Shown: one piece after another, positions 6,462-13,923 of the stretch | Position numbering within the stretch: position 1 is the stretch's first letter | How the letters are laid out: the number at the start of each line of letters is the position of its first letter | DNA from: Prevotella sp. | GTDB lineage: Bacteria > Bacteroidota > Bacteroidia > Bacteroidales > Bacteroidaceae | Length of the DNA: 13,923 nt | Direction: 5' to 3' | NCBI GenBank assembly: GCA_021204605.1 | Contig: JAJPZD010000008.1 | Span: forward strand, 1 to 13,923 | Made by a program: the position numbers and the translations under genes | Notes under the pieces: model-generated | What the model saw: the letters and a program-made list of their open reading frames with translations, nothing else | Told to the model about the DNA's origin: nothing | The model's database searches: none

Positions 6462-7907
6462 ATGTCAGACACAGTAGCGATAGCAGCACTCAGAAGTTTC
6501 TTTGAGACCATACGTGATGAGAGACACACAGCTGAGAACACCGCAGAGAGAATCGGCAACGCGTTTCTCTCTCTGCTATCGTACATCACGGACGACGACA
6601 CAGCACCGTTCTTGCGGAAAGACAAAGACGACATTACCCAATACCTGTTGAAACTGTTTGGAGGCGTGAATATCGGTCTGAACGGCAAGGACAATATGAT
6701 TTCAGGTCAGAGCGGTCAAGGAATACTGCTCGGTCAGCAAGGCAACATCGAGGCCGACTCACTGATGGTGAGAGGCACGATGTGGGTGTTCGAACTCATC
6801 TACAACAAGTTGCGAACAATGGAAGGCGACACGTCATTCTCAGAGAGCGGATTCATAACCGACGTGGAAATGACGGACTATAACACATATCTTCTCACGT
6901 TGCGAGAGGAATACGAAGGACAAGGAATAGCATTCGCAGAGAACGATGTCTGTTATTCACAGACACACGAGCTCACGAGCGGAGCCGTAACGATAAAGAG
7001 CTGGTTCAGGGTATATTCGGTTGATCAAGAAAACATGCAGATGGTCGTGATCCGATACGACGATGAAGACGTTCCGGGCGGAACGAACTATGCGCCACTG
7101 CCAAACTCATACATGACACGCCACGGCAACGCCACAGACGAAACACGACAGGGACATTTCCTTATATCCACAACAGAGAAGCGGATGGAATACCTAATCG
7201 GAGTGACGAAACCCATCATAGACGAAAGCAACTACTATCTGTTTATCGGAATGCCACCACAAGGGCTGTCGTTCCTCGACGGTCTTGTGATAAACGAGGC
7301 CCAGCCATATATATATTGTCGTGGATTCATCGGACAGAACTATTTCCGCATAACATACAACGGCACGCCAGAATACACGATTGTCGATATGGGCGTATGG
7401 GATTCCACGACAGAATACATCCACGGCTACTCGGAGGACAGAGGCGAGTACATCACCCATCAGGTGTGGTACGGCGGATGCGTATGGCGTTGCGCGGTGG
7501 ATACCGCAACGGTGGGCAACGCTCCGCGTTTCAACAACGCCGACTGGGTCTGCATTCTGGGCTACTCGAATGTTACAATCGCAATGGTGAGCTCGGAGGG
7601 CGACTGCTTTCCGCTCGGAAAGACATTCACAACGACCATTACGGCATACGTGAAGCACGCCGAAATGGATCTTACAGAAGATGAAATCGGAAAGGCCAAC
7701 ATAGTATGGATGCGAGAGAGCACCGATGAAGGAGGCGACGAGGCATGGAACATTCTCCATGCGGCTGGGAAATGCGGTCTGTCAATAGACATCGACAGCA
7801 CGGAGGACATTCCGTCAGATTGGGAGACTGAGCGCAAGGTGGCGTTCAAATGTAAGGTATCATTGCCGATGGCTGACGTTGAAGGCAACTATGAAGTAAT
7901 AACTTGA
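6462..7907 (+). CDS. Tail fibre/baseplate-type protein with carbohydrate-binding-like segment (481 aa)
   Basis: The N-terminus is helical (about 1-45) and leads into FLRKDKDDITQYLLKL (about 50-65), then GGVNIGLNG, a motif I know from Bacteroidetes phage fibre proteins, where a short beta 'FLxKxxxD...L.F..G...G' unit precedes the shaft. The middle is strand-rich and ends in a segment similar to ChiC-type carbohydrate-binding repeats: MGVWDSTTEY (about 310-319), then VWYGGCVWRCAVD (about 335-347) and NADWVCI. The last 110 residues are Ig-like. No membrane segment or signal peptide. It opens the adhesin block, has its own candidate promoter and is followed by 7 bases before the next gene. Host-surface binding is inferred from the fold pattern; a baseplate role is the alternative. 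Confidence 0.6.
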   Translation: MSDTVAIAALRSFFETIRDERHTAENTAERIGNAFLSLLSYITDDDTAPFLRKDKDDITQYLLKLFGGVNIGLNGKDNMISGQSGQGILLGQQGNIEADSLMVRGTMWVFELIYNKLRTMEGDTSFSESGFITDVEMTDYNTYLLTLREEYEGQGIAFAENDVCYSQTHELTSGAVTIKSWFRVYSVDQENMQMVVIRYDDEDVPGGTNYAPLPNSYMTRHGNATDETRQGHFLISTTEKRMEYLIGVTKPIIDESNYYLFIGMPPQGLSFLDGLVINEAQPYIYCRGFIGQNYFRITYNGTPEYTIVDMGVWDSTTEYIHGYSEDRGEYITHQVWYGGCVWRCAVDTATVGNAPRFNNADWVCILGYSNVTIAMVSSEGDCFPLGKTFTTTITAYVKHAEMDLTEDEIGKANIVWMRESTDEGGDEAWNILHAAGKCGLSIDIDSTEDIPSDWETERKVAFKCKVSLPMADVEGNYEVIT

Positions 7908-7914
7908 CAAAGAT

Positions 7915-9054
7915 ATGTATATACCCAAAACTACAGGGCACATCATCTACAAACCACTGCTTACATCATTCGATGTTTTGGAGAACGGCGGAAGTGCCCA
8001 ACAGAAATACGATGCGACGGAGGGGGAATACTCTCCTGACCTGTCAGTCACGCCATACGTGCTGACACCATACCTGTACATCGAGGATCCCAACGGCAAC
8101 ATCGATGATGGAGACTACTCATCCAGTTTGGTAAACTGCATCTGGACGGTTGAAGGGCATCACAACGGCGAGGATCTGAAAAGCGGAACTGACTACACAA
8201 TAGACAGTGTTACGCATGCGCTTTCGCTGCTGACGAACTTGGATGCAGGCACGACAGGCAAGATAAGCTTCACGGCTCAATATGTAGACTCAGCAAGGGG
8301 CGAGGTGCTCAAGTTCGAGTGGTCGGTAGACCTTTCATGTATCTCAACCACGAGCTGGCGCATGTGGATGAAGGTCGACATGCCGAAGAAAATGTCATTG
8401 TCGCCGTTCAAGACCTACGGCAGTTTTGACGTTTCAGTACAACTGATGAACGGCAAGAACGAGGTGGCTGACACTGATGCAACCTACAAATGGCAGGTTC
8501 TTGAAAACGGAGCATGGAGGGACATCGACGACTTCGATATATGGTGCGGGAGCGGAACGGGCAGCAAGACAATAACTGTCAATCAGGACTACATCAACCG
8601 CACGGTGATACTCGTGACGGCATACGCCAATGACAACAGCGACGAGAAATGCACACAGGCGTTTATCATCCGCCGTTTCTACGGACAATACTCGGAGGAC
8701 ATCTATATAACTGAAGGAAAATACATCAACGGCGACACCGCAAGGGCGGTCGCCAAAGTAAAGGTTACAAACAAAAATGGAAATATATCAGATCCTTGTA
8801 ATTATTTTGATATTGAGATTCTTTTCAACAAAGGCTACACAGATACAGGGTGGCAGCACGTCGCATACGGAACGGAAGGAATCGTCACACGTGCGGACAT
8901 GGGCCCGGATGACACTTCAAACAAAACTTACGGTGCAGTGGTGCGTGAGCTTACGGCGAACATTCCAATTTGCACGGATGATGATACAGCATTGATGATT
9001 GACGAAGATACGGTACTGGTAGGACAATTCCCGACAATAGACAGAGAGGTATGA
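7915..9054 (+). CDS. Beta-rich Ig-like tail-tip protein (379 aa)
   Basis: A mostly beta protein with short strands and many aspartate, threonine and tyrosine residues, as in tail-tip or fibre Ig-like modules. It starts MYIPKTTGHIIYKPLL, with a first domain (about 10-140) and a second about 155-260, which holds a typical Ig-like strand (TYKWQVLENGAWRDIDDF, about 194-211) and ITVNQDYINRTVILVTAY. A third domain runs to the end. No cysteine-rich or enzyme motif and no membrane segment. About 65 bases near 8762-8828 are much more AT-rich than the gene around them. It follows the fibre gene after 7 bases and overlaps the small gene at 9051 by 4 nt (ATGA). I do not recognise a named family. Confidence 0.6.
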   Translation: MYIPKTTGHIIYKPLLTSFDVLENGGSAQQKYDATEGEYSPDLSVTPYVLTPYLYIEDPNGNIDDGDYSSSLVNCIWTVEGHHNGEDLKSGTDYTIDSVTHALSLLTNLDAGTTGKISFTAQYVDSARGEVLKFEWSVDLSCISTTSWRMWMKVDMPKKMSLSPFKTYGSFDVSVQLMNGKNEVADTDATYKWQVLENGAWRDIDDFDIWCGSGTGSKTITVNQDYINRTVILVTAYANDNSDEKCTQAFIIRRFYGQYSEDIYITEGKYINGDTARAVAKVKVTNKNGNISDPCNYFDIEILFNKGYTDTGWQHVAYGTEGIVTRADMGPDDTSNKTYGAVVRELTANIPICTDDDTALMIDEDTVLVGQFPTIDREV

Positions 9055-9248
9055 TAAAATATTACATTACACCGAAAGAGCTTGCGGAGAAGATCGGAAT
9101 GACTTCATGCAGGAAAGGCAACGATGTATTCTACATCTGCCATAGCGGAGACTTCGCGGCATACGGATTGCAGAAGGCAATCGCCGATGGTGCTGTCGAG
9201 ATCTCACTGAAAGATGCGAAAAAACTCATTAAAGACAATAATCTATGA
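9051..9248 (+). CDS. Small protein inside the fibre cassette (65 aa)
   Basis: Unrecognised. It overlaps both neighbours by 4 nt (ATGA junctions), strong evidence that it is a real, coupled gene. The protein starts MIKYYITPKELAEKIGM, has a central strand (DVFYICHSGDFAAYGLQ, about 25-41) and a C-terminal helix (LKDAKKLIKDNN). It has a compact alpha/beta look, no signal peptide, no membrane helix and a slight basic bias. Its place between two Ig-like tail proteins suggests a chaperone or minor structural role, but nothing in the sequence shows this directly. Confidence 0.65.
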   Translation: MIKYYITPKELAEKIGMTSCRKGNDVFYICHSGDFAAYGLQKAIADGAVEISLKDAKKLIKDNNL

Positions 9249-10315
9249 ACAGTATAACAGGAATACACCATCTGTACGCATACGAGGATGGCGACACATT
9301 GACACCGAGAATGGGAGTGTCGATAGAGAGCGGTTACGGACTGACTCAGTACTGGGACATCGCAAACGGTTGTGTGATAGACACGGATTTCACCAAACAC
9401 CCGGCGACACTCTATCCTCAGGCCTACTCATCGAGGCAGGGCAAGGTGATTGTGCCTTCATCGACAGGCATTCAGTGGTACTACAACAACACGGAGAGCA
9501 GCGCAAGCGAGATACTCGATTCAAGCGGAAATGTCAAGTCTGACTTCGCAAGTCTTTTCAAGGTCGGAACGATAGAGTCCAACGGACAGACATTCCCGGC
9601 ACTTACAATCATCGGCAACCTTGCGACAGCCGATGATCTGACGGACAAATACATCTATTTCTCAGGCCAGTACAACGGACGCACGTTCATGTGCCAGCAG
9701 GTGATAACGGTACAGGCGACGGTAAGCAACGCTTACACGCTGTTTATCTCGGCAGAGGGAGCGGACGGAACAGGCGATGACATTCTCTCTGACGACAATG
9801 ACTATGTGAAGCTCACTCCTTATCTCCAGATGTCAGGAACACCGGTCGACACCGATTCCTCGATGTTCACATGGTACAGGTTCGTTGACGGTGAATGGTC
9901 GAAGATAACAAGCACGACAAATGTCTATGAGATAAGCGGCGGTGCGCTTACGATATACGAGGCCGGTGTTGACGGTGCGGAAATGTTCAAGTGCGTATGC
10001 AACTACAACGGAACGGAATACTCCGCGACATACGAGATTACCGACGTGCACGATCCATACTTCATAGATCCTAACGGCAGCATAGCAGGGGAGACCATCA
10101 AGAGCGGAGAGACACAGGTGTACTCTCCTGTAGTGTACAAGCGGAGCGACATCAGCTCGCCTGACACTGACCATGACTGGAGTTTCACGTTCACGGTGCT
10201 CGCCAACGACGGAAGTGAGGTGGCGGCGACGACAACGGCAAAGACATGTACCCTGACCTATGACCAGGTACTCGCGGCAGGAGGAACATCAACGATAATA
10301 GAGGCATCATGCTGA
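9245..10315 (+). CDS. Ig-like tail/fibre protein (356 aa)
   Basis: Beta-rich and threonine/serine-rich, with three or four Ig-like modules. The clearest Ig-like module (about 185-275) has an aromatic core strand FTWYRFVDGEWSKI (about 208-221), GGALTIYEAGVDG (about 232-244) and FKCVCNYNGTEY (about 249-260), the classic strand-loop-Cys pattern. The N-terminus (MNSITGIHHLYAYEDGDTLT) is followed by an aromatic strand (GLTQYWDI). The C-terminal module (TDHDWSFTFTVLANDG) closes with IIEASC. No signal peptide or membrane segment. It overlaps the previous gene by 4 nt and the collagen-like fibre gene by 7 nt. It resembles the upstream Ig-like gene in style but not obviously in sequence. Confidence 0.6.
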   Translation: MNSITGIHHLYAYEDGDTLTPRMGVSIESGYGLTQYWDIANGCVIDTDFTKHPATLYPQAYSSRQGKVIVPSSTGIQWYYNNTESSASEILDSSGNVKSDFASLFKVGTIESNGQTFPALTIIGNLATADDLTDKYIYFSGQYNGRTFMCQQVITVQATVSNAYTLFISAEGADGTGDDILSDDNDYVKLTPYLQMSGTPVDTDSSMFTWYRFVDGEWSKITSTTNVYEISGGALTIYEAGVDGAEMFKCVCNYNGTEYSATYEITDVHDPYFIDPNGSIAGETIKSGETQVYSPVVYKRSDISSPDTDHDWSFTFTVLANDGSEVAATTTAKTCTLTYDQVLAAGGTSTIIEASC

Positions 10316-12624
10316 AAAACCTTATCGCCATAGCAAGGTTGATCGCAGCGCCGAAGGACGGGACCAACGGAACCGACGGAAACAACGGAACCGACGGCAA
10401 GGACGGCAAGGACGGAGAGGATGCAATAACATTCAGCGTAAGCGGTGAAGATGTGGTTTTCTCTCCTACTTCCGTTCAAGAGAAAATAACGATATACGCC
10501 TACGAAGCAGGCAAGCAGATCACTCTGAACTCGGACAACATTCCGAATATTTCACTTGACAACTGCGATTTTGACTGTTTCGACAACTCGGACGGATCAA
10601 CTGGTTACAACGTAACGAGAAATAGCACAGAGATCAACGTGAAAGGCACCGTGAGCTATTATATCAATATCGGCGGTGTGAAATACAACAGGACAATCAC
10701 AGTAAGGACACTGTTCAACGGCGTTGACGGCAGCAATGGCAAGGATGGAACTAATGGAACTAACGGAACTAACGGAACTAACGGATCCGACGGAAGTGAC
10801 GGTATCTCATACTCGATAGTTCCTTCAAGCAGCAGCATTATCTACGTGCCGGCGAGAGGCACGTACCAGCCCACATCAATAAAATTCTCATTCTACAAGA
10901 ACGAGGGCGGAGTGCAGAGCGAATACAAATGCGTGTTGTGCGGATTATTTATGACATACGTAGGTGGAACACGCACAACTTCAACAAAGAATGCCATATC
11001 TTTAGAAACGCCGATTTCAAGCGACAGCACGTATGGTGTTCTGAAAGAAATCACTTGTGCGCTGTACTCATCGACAACAACGGCGGATGAGACAACACTG
11101 CTGGCATCATGCACGGTGCAGGTGATAACAAGGGCGGTGCTTCGCGGCCCTCTTGACTGGGAAAATCTGGATGATGGTTTCCTGTTCTACTGCGGCGATG
11201 CAGGAGAGCCGTACATCGACTTCTGCGAGTACAAGGACAACTATTTCATGTGTACGAAGACGCACACGAAGGATTCAAGTATGGATCCGGCAACGGACGT
11301 ATCGAATAACAACGGCAACTGGGAACTCTCGGAGAAGATAGCGATAGTGGCGACGAAAGTCCTACTCGCCACATACGCATATATCGATTACCTTCTGGTG
11401 AATGACGTGTACATGGAGAACGACGACACGGCGATGTGGCTGTCACCGTACATCAAAGGTCTTGCAATCAACGCGCTTTCCGCATTGAACGGCAATACCG
11501 GGAGGGCCAACCAGAGCGGAAGCGACAGCATCTGGAAGAATCCGACGGCACTGTTCCACGGCGGAGAGCTCCGCTCGCTTTCGGACATCTACACCGCGAG
11601 CACAAGCGGTGACGGAAGCCATTCCGCACTGACATACTCGAACTCAAGCAACAGCACAACGCAGTTGACATTGACGGACACGACAGGCACGCAGATTGGC
11701 AGCGTGATACTCGTGCCGTCGGGAAGCAGGGTGTTCATCACGATTGAGGCGCAGACGCTCTCGCTTACAGAAGGAACAATCGGAACAGACAGCACACAGA
11801 TACTCGCATGGTGCTCATCGCTCACGGCGGAATACTCGCTATGCACGTCAACATCAAAGAGCACGAAAGTGAAGACATTGCGCGATGCCTCTATACAGGG
11901 TGACGGCAACAACGGCAGCACGTTCACATCGAACTACAACCAGTGCACTATCGTATATGAGAACACGGCGGCGCTCGCAGTCTCACTGTACATAATGCGA
12001 TTCAGGTCATACAAGATACTGTACGGCGGAACGGTGACGCTCGGAGCTTTCTCGGTAAGCTACAAGGTGCTTACCAACAGTTACCACAGCGAGGTGGCAG
12101 CCAACGGTGTCTTTTTCGGACTGAACATCATGAACTATTTCCGTGCCGCACTCGAGGACAACACGGTCAAGTTGCAGCTAATGGCAGGGAACTACGGTCT
12201 GAATGTGACGGAGGACGGACTGATGCAGACTAACAACGGCGTCGACATGCCTCTTGGCGGCGTGCTTATGAGAGGATTTTTCTTTGTGTCCGGCTCGCAA
12301 TTAGTGAGCAAGATAAGCAGCTTCGACGGCAATCAGCCGACGTTCAACTACAACTCGGCAGGAAGCTACTCGATATTCCTACCTACAGAATGGGTGTCGA
12401 AAATCGGCGTGCTTAGCAAGGACAATGTTTGCGTGAACGTGACACCTTACAACAAACAGGCGATGGCCAACGCCTATGTATGGTACGGAGAGGCGACATC
12501 CGCAGGACGTGGAGACTTCCAGATCGTTATGCACGACAGCTCTGGAGCGCAGAAGGACATACCATTCTGGCTGGAGATAACATTCATCGGTGACGGAACC
12601 ATCACCTATACTGACATTTCATAA
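10309..12624 (+). CDS. Long tail fibre protein with two collagen-like stretches (771 aa)
   Basis: After a short hydrophobic N-terminus (MLKNLIAIARLIAAPKDG) come seven collagen-like Gly-X-Y triplets (residues 18-38), an Ig-like domain (about 40-135), nine more triplets (about 138-164, mostly GTN), and a second beta domain. Residues 279-345 carry RGPLDWENL and YFMCTKTHTKD, similar to a carbohydrate-binding-like segment of Bacteroidetes phage fibres. A helix-rich linker (about 345-390) precedes a large serine/threonine-rich beta C-terminal region. Collagen-like triplets in phage fibres form trimeric stalks, so a trimeric receptor-binding or shaft fibre is the best reading. The N-terminal hydrophobic run is short and probably not a signal peptide. 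It overlaps the previous gene by 7 nt and is followed by 12 bases before the last gene. Confidence 0.65.
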   Translation: MLKNLIAIARLIAAPKDGTNGTDGNNGTDGKDGKDGEDAITFSVSGEDVVFSPTSVQEKITIYAYEAGKQITLNSDNIPNISLDNCDFDCFDNSDGSTGYNVTRNSTEINVKGTVSYYINIGGVKYNRTITVRTLFNGVDGSNGKDGTNGTNGTNGTNGSDGSDGISYSIVPSSSSIIYVPARGTYQPTSIKFSFYKNEGGVQSEYKCVLCGLFMTYVGGTRTTSTKNAISLETPISSDSTYGVLKEITCALYSSTTTADETTLLASCTVQVITRAVLRGPLDWENLDDGFLFYCGDAGEPYIDFCEYKDNYFMCTKTHTKDSSMDPATDVSNNNGNWELSEKIAIVATKVLLATYAYIDYLLVNDVYMENDDTAMWLSPYIKGLAINALSALNGNTGRANQSGSDSIWKNPTALFHGGELRSLSDIYTASTSGDGSHSALTYSNSSNSTTQLTLTDTTGTQIGSVILVPSGSRVFITIEAQTLSLTEGTIGTDSTQILAWCSSLTAEYSLCTSTSKSTKVKTLRDASIQGDGNNGSTFTSNYNQCTIVYENTAALAVSLYIMRFRSYKILYGGTVTLGAFSVSYKVLTNSYHSEVAANGVFFGLNIMNYFRAALEDNTVKLQLMAGNYGLNVTEDGLMQTNNGVDMPLGGVLMRGFFFVSGSQLVSKISSFDGNQPTFNYNSAGSYSIFLPTEWVSKIGVLSKDNVCVNVTPYNKQAMANAYVWYGEATSAGRGDFQIVMHDSSGAQKDIPFWLEITFIGDGTITYTDIS
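10360..10422 (+). repeat. First collagen-like Gly-X-Y stretch
   Basis: Seven consecutive codon triplets GTN-GTD-GNN-GTD-GKD-GKD-GED. The DNA repeats a 9-bp unit (GGAACCGAC or GGCAAGGAC and variants), so slippage or recombination could change the number of units. Confidence 0.9.
10720..10800 (+). repeat. Second collagen-like Gly-X-Y stretch
   Basis: Nine triplets: GVD-GSN-GKD, four GTN, then GSD-GSD. The four GTN units (10747-10782) are near-identical 9-bp copies of GGAACTAAC, differing by one base in the first copy, so their number could change by slippage. Confidence 0.9.
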
Positions 12625-12636
12625 AAACAAGAAGAT

Positions 12637-13923
12637 ATGCTGAACAAAATGCTAATGAAAGACATCGAGGTTGCCGCAGAGGTGCCTGACGATGCACTCG
12701 TGCCGGTGTACGTGCCGAGCACAAACAAGATAGTGAACATACAGGCAAGCCAGTTGACAGGTAGCGGTTACGCAGGATGCCGATGGGCGAAGAACTCTTC
12801 ATCGCCTGAAGGCGAGCCGATAGGCAACCTTGACAAGATAGCGCAGCTACCTGACCTGTTGGGTCTTGGCTGCTATCTTGTGCAGAATGATCACACAAGA
12901 AGGAAACTCAGTGCTGATAACAGTTATCTGTTTACAGATGGCTCGGCTGCTGCTCTTGATGGGTCTATGGGTCATTACCAGTGGGGCTGGGGCAGAAAAT
13001 TCTTCTATGCTCACTGGGAGGACGACGATTACGAATACGAGGCTATCGACATAAAACCCATTGCTGGGCAATGGAACTATGTTATACCGATTGCCACACG
13101 CAGTGCGGCAGGATATGCCACGATTGATAGAACCAACGGCAACTTGGTTTCCTATCTGAATGAGGATGCCCAATACAGGGGCGGCAACAATGATTCCACT
13201 CTCGACGGAAAATTCAACTCGCAACTCGGAATGGGCGTAACGATGATGACAGTGGAGAACATGGTGAAGGCCGCTAAGCTCAATGGCTCAATGTGGACAG
13301 CCAACGCATACATGATGTTCTTTATAACCGGTGCTATAAAGAGGATCATTTTCCACAACAAGAACATTCAGGCATCATTCAACTCAACGTTGACTGCTGA
13401 CGGATTGCGCCAAGGCGGAACAGGAACAGGCGCAGATTATCCTTCTGACTGGGTTGATACATGGCTGTATTATCCATACATAAAACTGAGTGAGGGTGCG
13501 GACAAGGGTGACTTCACTGGAATTTTCTCAACGACGATAACAGGATCTGACGGCAACAGCCTGACAATCGGAAACATTCCATCGTTCTACGGATTGAAGA
13601 ATGACTATAAATATGCCTCGCCAATTGAAAGCATGGCGATATTGAGCGAAAACGAGGACCACTCGCAATCTGTCTATATCAAGGACGTATGGGATGACAA
13701 CGATTATACGATTTCCGACCTTACAAGTCTGAAATGTATCGGTGCGACTCCTTCAAACAGTCTCAGTGAAGGGGCATGGGACTACTCGAAGAAACAGAAC
13801 CGCCAGAACCTGATAATGTTCCCGACGGAAATAGGGGCAACATCATCGACGTATGATTGTGACGGATATTACCAACAGACAGGTACTTCGGGTCTTCGCG
13901 TTTTGCGTGTTTTGGGCAATGCG
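12637..13923 (+). CDS. Partial receptor-binding protein, candidate DGR variable protein (429 aa visible)
   Basis: Starts at ATG 12637 (MLNKMLMKDIEVAAEVPDD), 12 bases after the previous stop with an A-rich leader, and is open through the last base of the window, so the C-terminus is missing. The first 60 residues look like an attachment domain (LVPVYVPSTNKIVNIQASQL). The middle has the aromatic, glycine-rich style of a Bacteroidetes phage lectin-like protein (GHYQWGWGRKFFYAHWEDDD). Residues 406-429 (YDCDGYYQQTGTSGLRVLRV, then LGNA) resemble the opening of the C-terminal variable domain 'GxRALRxGG' that some DGRs diversify in gut phages. No signal peptide. Codons after about 12850 end in T more often than those of the upstream genes. 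The variable-protein call is inference: neither the template nor the reverse transcriptase is seen. Confidence 0.6.
   Translation, partial: MLNKMLMKDIEVAAEVPDDALVPVYVPSTNKIVNIQASQLTGSGYAGCRWAKNSSSPEGEPIGNLDKIAQLPDLLGLGCYLVQNDHTRRKLSADNSYLFTDGSAAALDGSMGHYQWGWGRKFFYAHWEDDDYEYEAIDIKPIAGQWNYVIPIATRSAAGYATIDRTNGNLVSYLNEDAQYRGGNNDSTLDGKFNSQLGMGVTMMTVENMVKAAKLNGSMWTANAYMMFFITGAIKRIIFHNKNIQASFNSTLTADGLRQGGTGTGADYPSDWVDTWLYYPYIKLSEGADKGDFTGIFSTTITGSDGNSLTIGNIPSFYGLKNDYKYASPIESMAILSENEDHSQSVYIKDVWDDNDYTISDLTSLKCIGATPSNSLSEGAWDYSKKQNRQNLIMFPTEIGATSSTYDCDGYYQQTGTSGLRVLRVLGNA
13852..13923 (+). other. Candidate start of a DGR variable repeat
   Basis: From the codons for YDCDGYYQQTG onward the coding strand changes: bases 13886-13917 are 32 consecutive bases with no adenine, after an adenine-rich run. 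In DGRs, adenines of a template are replaced at random in the variable repeat, so an adenine-poor variable repeat is expected. The same composition could arise by chance or from codon choice, and the repeat is cut by the window end. Confidence 0.35.

Noticed and set aside
7194..7760. 188-codon minus-strand frame
   Set aside because: It lies fully inside the 481-aa gene in antisense. Open antisense frames of this size are common with this codon use, and the protein looks like translated antisense (many cysteines, histidines and valines).
1..13923. CRISPR array, tRNA or rRNA genes, insertion sequence, phage attachment site
   Set aside because: I found no spaced direct repeats of CRISPR type, no tRNA cloverleaf with a CCA end, no transposase frame and no pair of direct repeats suggesting an att site.
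1..13923. Template repeat for the candidate DGR inside the window
   Set aside because: I looked for a second copy of the GGTCTTCGCG-containing segment by eye on both strands and saw none; if it exists it is outside the window.

Overview
The window looks like the late structural region of a tailed phage or prophage of a Bacteroidales host (Bacteroides, Phocaeicola, Prevotella and relatives). Reasons seen in the sequence: all supportable genes lie on the + strand and are packed end to end with 4-14 nt overlaps; starts are mostly preceded by A-rich leaders rather than Shine-Dalgarno sites; two candidate promoters carry the Bacteroidetes -7 motif TAnnTTTG; and the proteins have the look of Bacteroidetes prophage tail and fibre cassettes. 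No integrase, lysis gene, repressor, terminase, capsid or tape-measure gene is visible, so the window is only part of the element.

Layout. Bases 1-151 are non-coding leader. A small unknown gene (152-397) ends in a clear intrinsic terminator (417-453). Bases 454-785 carry no credible gene but hold several inverted repeats, the last of which (719-785) works as a terminator model. A 38-bp imperfect palindrome (821-858) contains a good -7 element and probably drives, and may control, the operon starting at 886. That operon runs: tail-associated protein (886-1938), a 28-codon one-helix membrane peptide (1940-2026), a 90-aa protein (2013-2285), a portal-like protein (2282-3718), a protein that may belong to the DUF6712-type connector group (3711-4547), an unknown protein (4492-5307), a tail-completion-like protein (5308-5823) and an HK97-gp10-like protein (5816-6406).

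After the only real gap of the operon (6407-6461, with a second candidate promoter) comes a 7.4-kb block of adhesive-looking proteins: a fibre/baseplate-like protein with a carbohydrate-binding-like segment (6462-7907), two beta-rich Ig-like proteins (7915-9054, 9245-10315) separated by a 65-aa protein (9051-9248), a 771-aa fibre with two collagen-like stretches (10309-12624), and an incomplete gene (12637 to the window end). The last gene ends in a sequence resembling the start of the variable C-terminal lectin-like domain used by diversity-generating retroelements (DGRs); its final coding stretch has 32 consecutive bases without adenine. The template repeat and reverse transcriptase, if they exist, lie outside the window.

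Working together, the genes would join head to tail (portal, connector, completion proteins) and then build the host-recognition apparatus. Family-level calls rest on reading motifs by eye, without any search; the specific functions of most small genes remain unknown.
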